Shown: positions 49,123 to 58,531, numbered from the stretch's first letter. The stretch is DNA of 64,000 bases from Gymnodinialimonas ceratoperidinii (GCF_019297855.1 NZ_CP079194.1:3149501-3213500), one strand, 5' to 3'. Numbers and translations: made by a program. The notes: generated by a model not told the origin, from the sequence alone.

Positions 49123-50445
49123 ATGAACATGCAAACCTCCTCCGATCCGGGCTTCGCTCCCCCTGCCCTGCGCAAACTGGAGGATACGGGGCTGACCGTC
49201 GTGATGATGCGCGACATCCTGTTGAAGACGATCTTCCGCAAGAACGTGGAGCAGACCTCCGAGATCGCGAAAGCCATCTGCCTGCCCATCCCCCTCACCA
49301 CGCAGCTCATCGACATGCTGCGCGACATGAACTTCCTTCAGGCGACAGGTACGCTCCACGCCACGTCTTCCAACGAGATGGGTTTCCAGCTGACCGATGG
49401 CGGCAAGGCACGCGCGCTCGATGCGCTGTCGCAATCCGAATATTATGGGGCCATGCCGGTGCCGCTCGAGGCCTACAAGGTGCAGGTCAAGCGCCAGTCG
49501 ATCCGCGACATCAAGCTGACCCGCCCGATGCTGGAGGCTTCGATGGGCCACCTGATCCTGCCCGACGGGCTGATCGACCAGCTTGGCCCCGCCGTGGGCT
49601 CCGGTCGTTCGGTGCTGATGTATGGCCCGCCCGGCAACGGTAAATCCTCCATCGCCGAGGGTATTCGCGCCGCCATGGGCGACAACATCTACGTGCCGCA
49701 CGCGCTGAGCTATGCGGGTCAGGTGATCACGCTGTTCGATCCCATCGTGCACACGCCCGTTACCGAGGCGGCCGATGCCGAGGGGCAGAGCCCCCTGCGC
49801 AAGAACGCCTCCCGGTTCGACACCCGCTACCTGCTCTGCACCCGGCCTACCGTGATGACCGGCGGTGAATTGAGCCTGTCGATGCTCGATTTGAACTACA
49901 ACGCCGTGTCTCGTACCTATCAAGCGAGCCTGCAGTTGAAATCCACCGGTGGCGTCTTCATCGTCGACGACCTTGGCAGGCAGGCCGAACCGCCGCAGAC
50001 CCTGATCAACCGCTGGATTGTCCCGATGGAGGTCAACTACGACATCCTCGCCCTGCAATCCGGCGAAAAGTTCGAAGTGCCCTTTGACACGCTCGTGGTC
50101 TTCTCCACCAACTTCCACCCCAACGAGATCTTCGACCAGGCCGCCCTGCGCCGGATTTTCTTCAAGGTGAAGATCGACGGACCGAACCAGGAGCAATTCC
50201 TGAAGATCTTCGCCATGGTTGCGAAGAAGAAGGGCATTCCGCTCGACGAAAAGTCCCTGATCCACATGCTGAAGGTCCGCTATCCGACGATCGACAACGT
50301 CTATGCGAACTATCACCCCGTTTTCCTCTGCGACCAGATCCGGGCAATCTGCGATTTCGAGGGTGAGCCGTATCACATGACGCCTGAATACATCGATCGC
50401 GCGTGGGAGAACCTCTACGTTCGCGAAGAGAAGATCGTTCACTAG
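49123..50445 (+). CDS. AAA-family ATPase linked to the Tad locus
   Basis: 440 residues. N-terminal helical region to about 130, then Walker A G-P-P-G-N-G-K-S at 168-175, Walker B G-V-F-I-V-D-D-L-G near 280 and a sensor-like V-V-F-S-T-N-F-H-P near 325. A long insert (195-275) separates the ATPase motifs. I do not know its substrate; similar genes are annotated as ATPases with chaperone activity. Start ATG 49123 or 49129. It follows cpaA by 55 nt with no terminator, so it may belong to the pilus transcript. Confidence 0.82.
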   Translation: MNMQTSSDPGFAPPALRKLEDTGLTVVMMRDILLKTIFRKNVEQTSEIAKAICLPIPLTTQLIDMLRDMNFLQATGTLHATSSNEMGFQLTDGGKARALDALSQSEYYGAMPVPLEAYKVQVKRQSIRDIKLTRPMLEASMGHLILPDGLIDQLGPAVGSGRSVLMYGPPGNGKSSIAEGIRAAMGDNIYVPHALSYAGQVITLFDPIVHTPVTEAADAEGQSPLRKNASRFDTRYLLCTRPTVMTGGELSLSMLDLNYNAVSRTYQASLQLKSTGGVFIVDDLGRQAEPPQTLINRWIVPMEVNYDILALQSGEKFEVPFDTLVVFSTNFHPNEIFDQAALRRIFFKVKIDGPNQEQFLKIFAMVAKKKGIPLDEKSLIHMLKVRYPTIDNVYANYHPVFLCDQIRAICDFEGEPYHMTPEYIDRAWENLYVREEKIVH

Positions 50446-50490
50446 GCGATCGGCCTCGGGCGAAGGCGCTCGTGGCGATTTGCGGGACCC

Positions 50491-50526
50491 TCCGGGGGGA
50501 GTTGTATTTGCCAAGATGAAGGAGGG
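50491..50526 (+). repeat. Dispersed intergenic element, copy 2
   Basis: Reads TCCGGGGGGAGTT, GTATTTGCCAAGATGAAGGA. It shares GTATTT...AAG(A/G)TGAAGGA with the inverted copy at 22378-22407. Lies in the 195-nt gap before the helicase gene, which holds nothing else I recognise. Confidence 0.5.
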
Positions 50527-50640
50527 AGCGCGGGGCGATGGCTTGGCTCACGCTTCTTTCGTTGCGATTTTCTTGGCGTCGCACGTCATGGCAAGGTCGG
50601 AGAGGATGACGTAAGCCGCCCTGCGCCCTATCTGTGGTTC

Positions 50641-53064
50641 ATGACGCCTACCCTTCCGCCCCAGATCGAGGACTGGTTCAGCGCCCGTGGCTGGACGATC
50701 CATCCCCATCAGCGTGAGATGATCGCGCTGGCGGATGAGCCCTGCCAGTTGCTCATCGCGCCGACCGGCGGGGGCAAGACCATGGCGGGCTTCTTGCCGA
50801 CGCTGGCGGAATTGGCGGAGGGCGAGCACGAGGGGCTTCACACGCTCTACATCAGCCCGCTGAAAGCCTTGGCGGCGGATATCAAACGCAACCTGACCGG
50901 ACCGGTTGACGACATGGGGCTGCCGATCCGGATCGAGGATCGCACCGGCGACACGCCCTCCAGCCGGAAGCGCCGTCAACGGGCCGATCCGCCTCACATT
51001 CTGCTGACCACGCCGGAGTCTCTGGCGCTGCTGACCTCCTATGAAGATGCCGGGCGCACGTTCGCGGGGCTGAAACGCGTGATCGTCGATGAGATTCATG
51101 CCTTGAGCGAAAGCAAGCGCGGGGACCAACTGATGCTGGCGTTATCCCGGCTCAGCACGCTTGCACCGGGGCTGCGGCGTGTGGGGCTTTCCGCCACCGT
51201 CGAAGACCCGCAAGCGATCGCCCGTATCCTTGCCAAGAACCCGGACCCCTGCGCCATTCTTCACGCTGACCCGGGCCCCGACCCCGATATCGCTATGTTG
51301 ACGACCGAGACACCGCCGCCCTGGTCTGGCGGTGGGGGGAAATACGCGATGGAGGCCGTTCTCGAGCAGGTGAAGGCGCACAAGACGACCCTGATCTTTC
51401 ACAATACGCGCGCGCAGGCCGAGATCTTTTTTCACAACCTCTGGCTCGCGAACGAGGATCAGATACCGATTGGGATCCACCATGGCGCGCTGTCGCGGGA
51501 GCAGCGCGAGAGGGTTGAGGCCGCCATGGTTGCCGGCCAGCTGAAGGCAATCGTTTGTACGGGCAGCCTGGACCTGGGGATCGACTGGGGCGACGTGGAT
51601 CTGGTGATCCAGGTTGGTGCCCCGAAGAACGTCAAACGGCTCGTGCAGCGGATCGGACGGGCCAATCACCGCTACAACGCGCCCTCCAAAGCGTTGATCG
51701 TGCCGGCAAATCGGTTCGAAGTCATCGAATGTGTCGCCGCGCTTCAGGCGGTGCGCGAGCGCACCCTTGACGGGGATACGGATCACACCGGGCCGCTCGA
51801 CGTGCTCTGCCAGCATATCCTCATCCGTGCCTGCGCCGGGCCGTTCACGGCCGACGCCCTCTTTGCCGAGGTCACGACTGCGGGCGCTTACGTCGATTTG
51901 CCCCGCGCGCTCTTTGACCGCTGTCTCGATTTCGCGGCGACCGGCGGCTACGCCTTGCGCGCCTACGATCAATGGCAGCGCCTGATCGAGAAAGACGGCG
52001 AGTATCGTTTGCGCGATCCGCGTGCCAGCAGGCGCATTCGGATGAACATCGGCACCATCGTCGATACCGACAAGATGCCGGTCCGGATGAAAAAAACCCG
52101 TGGCGGCACGCCCCTGGGCGAGGTTGAGGAATATTTCGCCTCCACCCTACGCAAGGGTGACACCTTTCTGATCGGGGGCAAGATCGTCCAGTTCGAGGGG
52201 ATGCGGGAGATGACCGTCGAAGTCTCTCGCAGCTCTCAGAAGAAGCCGAAGATTGCGACATTCATGGGCACGAAATTCGCGACCTCCACGCAGTTGAGCG
52301 ACCGGATCCTCACCATGTTTCGCCAGGATGATTGGCCCGAGCTTCCCGAGCACACACGCTCTTGGTTGCACCAGCAAAGACGCGTCTCGCAATTGCCTCA
52401 GAAGGAGCGCTTGCTGATCGAGACCTTTCCTTTCGATGGCCGGCCGCATCTGGTGGCCTACGGTTTCGCGGGCAAGAACGCGCAGCAGACCCTCGGACTG
52501 TTGCTGACCCACCGGATGGAAGACCTTGGCCTCAATCCCTTGGGCTTCGTCTCGACCGATTACGCGACGATGATCTGGGGGCTGGACGAGGTTCTCGATC
52601 CGAAGCGGCTTTTTGCACGCGACGCCTTGCTGTCCACGATGGAGAACTGGCTCGCGGATACATCCGTGATGAAGCGCACCTTCAAGGGCAGCGCGGTCAT
52701 CGCCGGGCTGGTGGATCGCACGACGCCGGGCGGGAAACGCATGACGGGGCGGCAGGCGACGTTCTCGACCGATGTGCTCTACGACACGCTGCGGCGGTAC
52801 GATCCGGGCCACATCATGCTCCACATCACCCGCGAGGAAGCCATGCGCGGTCTCGTCGATTATTCGCGGATCGAGGGGATGCTGGACCGCATCGGCGACC
52901 GGTTCGATCATTGCCGGCTCGACCGGGTCAGCCCGCTTGCCGCACCGATGATGCTGGAAGTCGGGCGCGTCTCCGTCGCCGGGGGTGCCAATGAAAGCTT
53001 GCTGGCTGAAGAAACGGAGCGAGTCATGCAATCCGCCGGGCTGGAATTTGGCCCGACGCTTTGA
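50641..53064 (+). CDS. Ligase-associated DEXH-box helicase (Lhr-like)
   Basis: 807 residues, size of the short Lhr-type helicase found with bacterial ATP-dependent ligases. Walker A P-T-G-G-G-K-T at 41-47, D-E-I-H near 147, S-A-T near 187, and second-lobe marks H-N-T-R, H-H-G-A-L-S and Q-R-I-G-R-A-N-H near 341. The winged-helix and Lhr C-terminal region make up the rest. Works in 3'-5' unwinding during DNA repair. The phosphoesterase gene follows after 39 nt. No ligase gene is beside it. Confidence 0.93.
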   Translation: MTPTLPPQIEDWFSARGWTIHPHQREMIALADEPCQLLIAPTGGGKTMAGFLPTLAELAEGEHEGLHTLYISPLKALAADIKRNLTGPVDDMGLPIRIEDRTGDTPSSRKRRQRADPPHILLTTPESLALLTSYEDAGRTFAGLKRVIVDEIHALSESKRGDQLMLALSRLSTLAPGLRRVGLSATVEDPQAIARILAKNPDPCAILHADPGPDPDIAMLTTETPPPWSGGGGKYAMEAVLEQVKAHKTTLIFHNTRAQAEIFFHNLWLANEDQIPIGIHHGALSREQRERVEAAMVAGQLKAIVCTGSLDLGIDWGDVDLVIQVGAPKNVKRLVQRIGRANHRYNAPSKALIVPANRFEVIECVAALQAVRERTLDGDTDHTGPLDVLCQHILIRACAGPFTADALFAEVTTAGAYVDLPRALFDRCLDFAATGGYALRAYDQWQRLIEKDGEYRLRDPRASRRIRMNIGTIVDTDKMPVRMKKTRGGTPLGEVEEYFASTLRKGDTFLIGGKIVQFEGMREMTVEVSRSSQKKPKIATFMGTKFATSTQLSDRILTMFRQDDWPELPEHTRSWLHQQRRVSQLPQKERLLIETFPFDGRPHLVAYGFAGKNAQQTLGLLLTHRMEDLGLNPLGFVSTDYATMIWGLDEVLDPKRLFARDALLSTMENWLADTSVMKRTFKGSAVIAGLVDRTTPGGKRMTGRQATFSTDVLYDTLRRYDPGHIMLHITREEAMRGLVDYSRIEGMLDRIGDRFDHCRLDRVSPLAAPMMLEVGRVSVAGGANESLLAEETERVMQSAGLEFGPTL

Positions 53065-53103
53065 GGCTTGCCCTCTAGCGCGACATCCGAATATGAACGA
53101 ACC

Positions 53104-53766
53104 ATGAACGTCCTCTCCTTTACCTTTTGCGGTGCGCGCCTCGCTGCAATGCCTTCCGGTGCCCTGTTTTGGCAAGACGAGGCCGCTTTGGTGGTGAGTG
53201 ACCTGCATCTTGGCAAGGCAGAGCGCATGGCACGGCGGGGCGGGCCGATCTTGCCGCCCTACGAGGTCATCGAGACCCTGGACCGGCTGCTGGAAGACAT
53301 CGCGAAGACGGCGGCGCGGACGGTCATTTGCCTCGGCGACAGCTTCGATGATCTGGCAGCGGCGCGCGCGACGACAGGCTCGGTTTCGCAACGTCTCGCG
53401 CCGGTCATGGCCGGTCGGCGCTGGATCTGGATCGAGGGCAATCACGATCCCGGTCCCGTTGACCTGAGCGGCGAGCATCTGGCCGAATATACCCTTGGCC
53501 CACTGACTTTTCGGCATATTGCGCAGCCGACGGAACCGGGCGAAATTTCGGGGCATTACCATCCCAAGGCGCAGGTGAGGTTGAAGGGGCGCACGATCAC
53601 GCGGCGCTGTTTCCTGATCGATGACACGCGCCTGATCATGCCGGCCTATGGCACCTATACGGGCGGGCTCTATAGCGGCAGCCCTGTCCTCTCCAAGCTG
53701 ATGGCACCCAATGCACAGTCGATCCTTACCGGGCCGACGCCCACGGCGCTTCCCATGCCGCGCTAG
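53104..53766 (+). CDS. pdeM: Ligase-associated metallophosphoesterase PdeM
   Basis: 220 residues. Calcineurin-like phosphoesterase: S-D-L-H-L-G-K-A-E-R near 37, L-G-D-S-F-D-D near 79, E-G-N-H-D-P near 117 and S-G-H-Y-H-P-K near 152 give the metal site. This family is encoded in the ligase/Lhr/exonuclease repair cassette. ATG 53104 gives the family start; the upstream TTG at 53068 has no support. Convergent with the LytTR gene (4-nt overlap). Confidence 0.9.
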   Translation: MNVLSFTFCGARLAAMPSGALFWQDEAALVVSDLHLGKAERMARRGGPILPPYEVIETLDRLLEDIAKTAARTVICLGDSFDDLAAARATTGSVSQRLAPVMAGRRWIWIEGNHDPGPVDLSGEHLAEYTLGPLTFRHIAQPTEPGEISGHYHPKAQVRLKGRTITRRCFLIDDTRLIMPAYGTYTGGLYSGSPVLSKLMAPNAQSILTGPTPTALPMPR

Positions 53767-54650
53767 GCGTGTTCCGCGATCTGCGCGGGGCTTTGAAACC
53801 TTATCCCCGCATCAAGCAACTCGTTCAACCGGTTCTGGCTGACCGGTACGGTTGCGCCGCACAAGAGGCGCGCCGTGTAACGCCGGCCTTCCTGCTGGAT
53901 AAAGTCGATGCGGCTGAAGGCGACCCAATGGGAGCGATGGATGTGCAGGCCCTTGAAGTCGGCCAGTTCGGCCAGCGCATCGCCAAACCGGAGCCGGACC
54001 TTGGCCTTCCCCTTGTCGGTCCAGACGTCCACCTGATGATCATCCGCCGAGACGCGCCGCACCTCGCCGCGTTGCTCGGGCGCCAGACGGTCCAGGAATT
54101 TTGTCTGTGGCTCTGTCAGCTCAGGCACGACCTGAAGCGGGCCCGATGGCTGCGAGGCCAGCACAGGTTCAGACGTGCCCCTTTGAAATTGGGTCACGCT
54201 CCACCGCAGATAGGATCGGATTAGGACGGGGATCAGGCAGACCAGCCCCATGAGGGCGATATGCTGGAAAAACGCGCTGAGACTGCCGATCCTGAACCCC
54301 ATGACGTAGAAATTCACAAGCCACACCAAGGGGCCGAGCGCTAGGGCGGTGAATGCAACGGCCAAGAGGTCCATGCGAAGCAATGTTCCCGAGAACAGGC
54401 GATAGACGCCGAGCCGAATGAAGAAGATGGGCACCAAGAGGCCAAAGATCATCGAGCCCCAGTAGAGAAGTCGTTCGGAAAGGGTGTAGTGTTCGAACGT
54501 GCCGAAAGGTCCGAGCAATGCCGTAAGGACGCTTGCCAGAGCCGCGACGCCTATCCGGACCTCCCAATCCTTGGGAGACGTCCCTGGTGCGCCCGATCCG
54601 ATTGCATTCATTCGTTTGCTGTTCTTGGCAAGTGTTACTTTACTCAACAT
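53763..54650 (-). CDS. Membrane-bound LytTR DNA-binding protein
   Basis: 295 residues. Four membrane helices (about 32-50, 63-83, 95-118, 125-150) followed by a linker and a C-terminal LytTR domain (about 190-280) with V-D-V-W-T-D-K-G-K-A, L-H-I-H-R-S-H-W-V-A and L-L-C-G-A-T-V-P-V-S. A membrane-anchored LytTR regulator without receiver domain probably senses a membrane signal. The start is unsure: ATG 54650 or ATG 54611, neither with a good ribosome site. Divergent from the thioesterase gene. Confidence 0.85.
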   Translation of the reverse strand: MLSKVTLAKNSKRMNAIGSGAPGTSPKDWEVRIGVAALASVLTALLGPFGTFEHYTLSERLLYWGSMIFGLLVPIFFIRLGVYRLFSGTLLRMDLLAVAFTALALGPLVWLVNFYVMGFRIGSLSAFFQHIALMGLVCLIPVLIRSYLRWSVTQFQRGTSEPVLASQPSGPLQVVPELTEPQTKFLDRLAPEQRGEVRRVSADDHQVDVWTDKGKAKVRLRFGDALAELADFKGLHIHRSHWVAFSRIDFIQQEGRRYTARLLCGATVPVSQNRLNELLDAGIRFQSPAQIAEHA

Positions 54651-54706
54651 AATCAAGCGAAAGCCCTGCTCGCAACCCTTTGCGCGGCTCAATCCGGAAG
54701 TGAGAA

Positions 54707-55123
54707 ATGGACGACAAGAAAGCGCAACGGATCCGCGAGAGCTTCGCCCGTCAGGGTTTGATGGAGACGCTCGGCTGCACGATCCTGCATCTGGAGCGCG
54801 GCAAGGTCACTCTCGAGATGCCCATCGGAAGCGCCGTGTCGCAACAGCACGGCGTGGCCCACGCGGGGGCCACCTTCGCGATGGGCGATAGCGCGTCCGG
54901 CTATGCGGCGTTGAGCGTGATGGACGAAAGCGCCGAGGTGATGACCGTCGAGATGAAGATAAACCTCATCGCGCCCGCCGCAGGACGCCGCCTGATCGCC
55001 ACGGGAGAGGTCGCCAAGGCCGGGCGTCGCCTGATCGTGACGCGCTGCACGGTTCAGGCAGAGGCCGACGACGGCAGCCTCCGCGATGTCGCTTTGCTGC
55101 AGGGGACGATGATCCCGGTCTGA
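54707..55123 (+). CDS. PaaI-type hotdog thioesterase
   Basis: 138 residues, a bare hotdog domain: Q-Q-H-G-V-A-H-A-G-A-T-F near 47-58 carries the family HGG-like entry (here H-A-G), followed by M-G-D-S-A-S. No signal peptide. Substrate unknown. Seven nt before the convergent folD stop. Different from the PaaI-like gene at 20609, with which it shares only the fold. Confidence 0.85.
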   Translation: MDDKKAQRIRESFARQGLMETLGCTILHLERGKVTLEMPIGSAVSQQHGVAHAGATFAMGDSASGYAALSVMDESAEVMTVEMKINLIAPAAGRRLIATGEVAKAGRRLIVTRCTVQAEADDGSLRDVALLQGTMIPV

Positions 55124-55130
55124 TCCAAGT

Positions 55131-56030
55131 TCAGGCGGTCAGTCCCTTCGGCGCTTCCAGCCCGTTGGCACGGCAGCAGGCGGTGATCGTGTTGGCCAGA
55201 AGGCAGGCGATCGTCATCGGTCCGACGCCGCCGGGTACGGGCGTGATGGCGCCGGCGACCTCGACGGCCTCCTCGAAATTCACGTCACCGATCAGCTTGG
55301 TCTTGCCGGGCTTTTCCGGGTGCGGCACGCGGCTGATGCCTACGTCGATCACCGTGGCGCCGGGCTTGACCCAATCGCCGCGGACCATCTCGGCGCGCCC
55401 CACGGCAGCGACAAGGATATCGGCGCGGCGACACACCTCGGCGAGATCCTTCGTGCGGGAATGGGCAATGGTGACCGTGCAATTGTCGGCCAGCAGAAGC
55501 TGTCCCATCGGCTTGCCGAAAAGGTTGGAGCGGCCGATCACCACGGCCTCCTTGCCCGAGAGGCTCTCGAACTCGGCGCGCAGGAGCATCAGGCAACCAA
55601 GCGGGGTGCAGCTCACCAACGCCTCGCCGCCGGTGGCCAGCAGGCCCGCGTTGGTAACGCTCAGCCCGTCCACGTCCTTGGCCGGGTCGATCCGCGCGAC
55701 CGTGCGCCGCTCGTCGAGGTGGTCGGGCACCGGAAACTGGCACAGGATACCGTGCACCGAGGGGTCGGCGTTCAGCTTGTCGATCAGCGCGAAGAGATCC
55801 TCTTCCGAGGTGTCGGCGGGCAGCTTGTGCTCGAAGGACTGCATGCCCACCTCGACCGTCGCCTTGTGCTTGTGGCTGACATAGACCTCCGAGGCCGGAT
55901 CCTCGCCCACCAGCACCACGGCGAGACCGGGCGTGATGCCGTGATCCGCCTTCAGGCGTTCCACGTGCTCGGCGACCTGGCTCCGCACATCGGCCGCGAA
56001 GGCCTTTCCGTCGATGATCTTCGCTGTCAT
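55131..56030 (-). CDS. folD: Bifunctional methylene-THF dehydrogenase/cyclohydrolase FolD
   Basis: 299 residues. Interconverts 5,10-methylene-, methenyl- and 10-formyl-tetrahydrofolate. Marks: E-V-Y-V-S-H-K-H-K near 50 (catalytic Tyr and Lys), Q-F-P-V-P near 97, G-R-S-N-L-F-G-K-P near 168 and [10 protein letters not shown] near 265. ATG 56030 overlaps the OsmC stop by 4 nt; the open frame further up is antisense-like and unsupported. Third gene of the fhs-osmC-folD operon. Confidence 0.96.
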   Translation of the reverse strand: MTAKIIDGKAFAADVRSQVAEHVERLKADHGITPGLAVVLVGEDPASEVYVSHKHKATVEVGMQSFEHKLPADTSEEDLFALIDKLNADPSVHGILCQFPVPDHLDERRTVARIDPAKDVDGLSVTNAGLLATGGEALVSCTPLGCLMLLRAEFESLSGKEAVVIGRSNLFGKPMGQLLLADNCTVTIAHSRTKDLAEVCRRADILVAAVGRAEMVRGDWVKPGATVIDVGISRVPHPEKPGKTKLIGDVNFEEAVEVAGAITPVPGGVGPMTIACLLANTITACCRANGLEAPKGLTA

Positions 56031-56482
56031 GGGGTATTCTCCAATAGGTTCACGACAATTTCCGAGCGGACGGAATTCGCGATGAAACAGGCGTGATGCG
56101 CCTTGTCGTGCAACGCCTTGTGGGTGTCTGCGTCGGGCGCCTCGGCCCAGGTGACGCGGATGTTCAGGTCGACGCGAGGGATCCACATGCGGCCCCCGTC
56201 CGAGACAAGCGCCCCGGTGGCCCGGTCCTCGTAGGTGGTGGGCTCAAACCCCGCCTGCCGCGAGAAATCGAGGAACCACAGCATGTGGCACGAAGAGATT
56301 GAGGCGAGGAAGGCCTCCTCCGGATCGACCGCCGCCGGGTCCGACAGCGGCACCGGTACCACCGAGGGCGAGGCAGAGGCCTTGACCTCCGCGCCGCCGT
56401 CGAAGCGCCACAGATGCCCGCGCGTGTAGCGGTTGGCGGCGAAATCGCCGCTCGATTGCCAGATCACGCGGGCCTCGTGCAT
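56027..56482 (-). CDS. OsmC-family protein
   Basis: 151 residues. OsmC/Ohr fold for thiol-based peroxide reduction: first Cys in S-I-S-S-C-H-M-L-W near 65 and a second in H-A-C-F-I-A-N near 131. P-E-E-A-F-L-A-S-I is the typical run before the first Cys. It sits between fhs (1 nt apart) and folD (4-nt overlap), so it is made together with folate enzymes; the reason is unknown. Whether it is OsmC or an OsmC-like YhfA type cannot be decided. Confidence 0.88.
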   Translation of the reverse strand: MHEARVIWQSSGDFAANRYTRGHLWRFDGGAEVKASASPSVVPVPLSDPAAVDPEEAFLASISSCHMLWFLDFSRQAGFEPTTYEDRATGALVSDGGRMWIPRVDLNIRVTWAEAPDADTHKALHDKAHHACFIANSVRSEIVVNLLENTP

Positions 56483-56483
56483 C

Positions 56484-58160
56484 TTAGAAGAGCCCCTCGA
56501 TCTCGCCCGTGTCGTTGAGATGGATCGACTCGGCCGACGGCTTACGGGGCAGGCCCGGCATGGTCATGATCTCGCCGCAGACCGCAACGATGAAGCCCGC
56601 GCCGGCGCTCAGCCGCACCTCCCGCACCGGGATCGTGAAGCCCGTAGGCGCGCCCCGCTCGTTCGGGTCGGTGGTGAAGGAATATTGCGTCTTGGCCATG
56701 CAGACCGGCAGATCGCCGTAGCCCTGCTCTTCCCAGAGTTTGAGCTGGTCGAGGATCTTCTTGTCCATCACCGCCTTGTCGGCGCGGTAGATCTTCTTGC
56801 AGACGGTCTGGATTTTCTCGGCCAGCGGCATGTCGTCGGGGTAAAGCGTGTTGAAGTCCGCCTCGCCCTTCTCGATGACCTCCACGACCTTCTCGGCCAG
56901 CGGCGCGGAGCCTTCCGAGCCCAGTTCCCAGTGCCGCGACAGCACTGCCTCGGCGCCCTGCGAGGCGACATAGTCCTTCACCGCCTGCACTTCGGCGTCG
57001 GTGTCGGTCACGAAGTGGTTGATCGCCACGACCACCGGCACGCCAAAGCTCTTCACGTTCTCGATGTGGCGGCCGAGGTTGGCGCAACCGTTCTGTACCG
57101 CCTCGACGTTCTCGGCGCTGAGGTCGGCCTTGGCGACGCCGCCGTTCATTTTCATCGCCCGCACCGTGGCCACGACGACCACGACCGAGGGCGCGAGGCC
57201 GGCTTTGCGGCACTTGATGTTGAGGAACTTCTCGGCGCCGAGGTCGGCACCGAAGCCGGCTTCCGTCACCACGTAGTCACAGAGCTTCAGAGCGGTCGAC
57301 GTGGCAATGACCGAGTTGCAGCCGTGAGCGATGTTGGCGAAGGGGCCGCCATGCACGAAGGCGGGATTGTTCTCCAGCGTCTGCACGAGGTTCGGCTGCA
57401 TCGCGTCCTTAAGCAGCACCGTCATCGCGCCGTCGGCCTTGATGTCGCGCGCGTAGACCGGCGAGCGGTCGCGGCGATAGGCCACGATCATGGCGCCCAG
57501 ACGCTCCTGCAGGTCCTTGAGGTCCTTGGCGAGGCAGAGGATCGCCATGACCTCGGAGGCCACGGTGATGTCGAAGCCTGCTTCACGCGGGAAGCCGTTG
57601 GCCACGCCGCCAAGCGAGGCGGTGATCTGGCGCAGGGCGCGGTCGTTCATGTCGACGACACGCCGCCAGACGACGCGGCGCACGTCGATTTCCAGCTCGT
57701 TGCCCCAATAGATGTGGTTGTCGATCATCGCCGACAGCAGGGAATGAGCCGAGGTGATCGCATGGAAGTCACCGGTGAAGTGGAGGTTCATGTCCTCCAT
57801 CGGGACAACCTGTGCGTAGCCGCCGCCCGCCGCGCCACCCTTCATGCCGAAGTTCGGGCCAAGCGACGCCTCGCGAATGCAGACCATCGCGTTCTTGCCG
57901 ATGCGGTTCAGGCCATCGCCCAGACCCACCGTTGTCGTTGTTTTCCCTTCGCCCGCCGGGGTCGGGTTGATTGCGGTCACGAGAATCAGATGCCCGTTGT
58001 CGCGATCCTGCACGGAATTGATGAAGGATTGGCTAACCTTGGCCTTGTCGTGGCCGTAGGGCAGCAGATCCGTGCTTTCGATGCCGATCTTCGCGCCGAT
58101 CTCCTGGATCGGGCGCTTCGACGCCTCACGAGCGATTTCGATGTCTGACTTGTAACCCAT
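56484..58160 (-). CDS. fhs: Formate-tetrahydrofolate ligase
   Basis: 558 residues, standard length. Makes 10-formyl-THF from formate, ATP and THF. P-loop P-T-P-A-G-E-G-K-T at 66-74, then [16 protein letters not shown] and [19 protein letters not shown] near 290-308. GGGAGA is 8 nt before ATG 58160; the frame continues upstream without support. First gene of fhs-osmC-folD, which converts formate carbon to methylene-THF, the MetF substrate. Confidence 0.97.
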   Translation of the reverse strand: MGYKSDIEIAREASKRPIQEIGAKIGIESTDLLPYGHDKAKVSQSFINSVQDRDNGHLILVTAINPTPAGEGKTTTTVGLGDGLNRIGKNAMVCIREASLGPNFGMKGGAAGGGYAQVVPMEDMNLHFTGDFHAITSAHSLLSAMIDNHIYWGNELEIDVRRVVWRRVVDMNDRALRQITASLGGVANGFPREAGFDITVASEVMAILCLAKDLKDLQERLGAMIVAYRRDRSPVYARDIKADGAMTVLLKDAMQPNLVQTLENNPAFVHGGPFANIAHGCNSVIATSTALKLCDYVVTEAGFGADLGAEKFLNIKCRKAGLAPSVVVVVATVRAMKMNGGVAKADLSAENVEAVQNGCANLGRHIENVKSFGVPVVVAINHFVTDTDAEVQAVKDYVASQGAEAVLSRHWELGSEGSAPLAEKVVEVIEKGEADFNTLYPDDMPLAEKIQTVCKKIYRADKAVMDKKILDQLKLWEEQGYGDLPVCMAKTQYSFTTDPNERGAPTGFTIPVREVRLSAGAGFIVAVCGEIMTMPGLPRKPSAESIHLNDTGEIEGLF

Positions 58161-58273
58161 GAAGCGGTCTCCCAATCGCGAAAATGCGGTGTCCTGAATG
58201 GCTATACCGAGACCGACCCGCAGCAACAGGGCCAATTCCGACATTTTCGTGGGGCAACCCGTCATCGGCTAGG

Positions 58274-58310
58274 CGCGGGGTTTCCAAAAGGAAAAATGCA
58301 CAGCCCCGCG
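58274..58310. promoter_or_regulatory. Nested stem-loops between fhs and the small membrane peptide
   Basis: CGCGGGG (58274-58280) pairs with CCCCGCG (58304-58310); inside is a second hairpin TTTCC-AAAA-GGAAA (58281-58294). It lies 114 nt upstream of fhs on one side and 77 nt before ATG 58387 on the other. Could be a 5' leader structure or a terminator. Confidence 0.4.
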
Positions 58311-58326
58311 GAACAAATGCGACTCG

Positions 58327-58341
58327 GTAACCGTTTCTTAA
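58327..58341 (+). promoter_or_regulatory. CtrA-like site
   Basis: GTAA-CCGTTTC-TTAA matches TTAA-N7-TTAA at 7 of 8 defined positions, 46 nt before ATG 58387. Confidence 0.35.
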
Positions 58342-58386
58342 TCGAGCCGCCCGAGAATGGTGGCAATCAAACGCTAGGGGAACGAC

Positions 58387-58473
58387 ATGCAAATCCACGC
58401 AATCAGCCTTATGATCTACACTGGCCTCGCTTTGGGCATGTCCGCAGGCATCGCTGTACTCGGCATCGCCTGA
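58387..58473 (+). CDS. Possible 28-residue membrane peptide
   Basis: ATG 58387 has AGGGGAA 4 nt upstream and reads 28 residues to TGA 58471-58473. Almost the whole peptide is one hydrophobic helix with G-x-x-x-G-type small residues (L-A-L-G-M-S-A-G-I-A). Too short to recognise. The good ribosome site and membrane character argue for it; the size argues for caution. Confidence 0.45.
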   Translation: MQIHAISLMIYTGLALGMSAGIAVLGIA

Positions 58474-58531
58474 ACCAAGACATCGGTAGAATTCCTGCTA
58501 CACTGATCATGTACCAGCAGGAGAGACACCA

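Noticed and set aside
58161..58386. Tetrahydrofolate or other known riboswitch before fhs
   Set aside because: I could not match any known aptamer core; only nested hairpins are visible.
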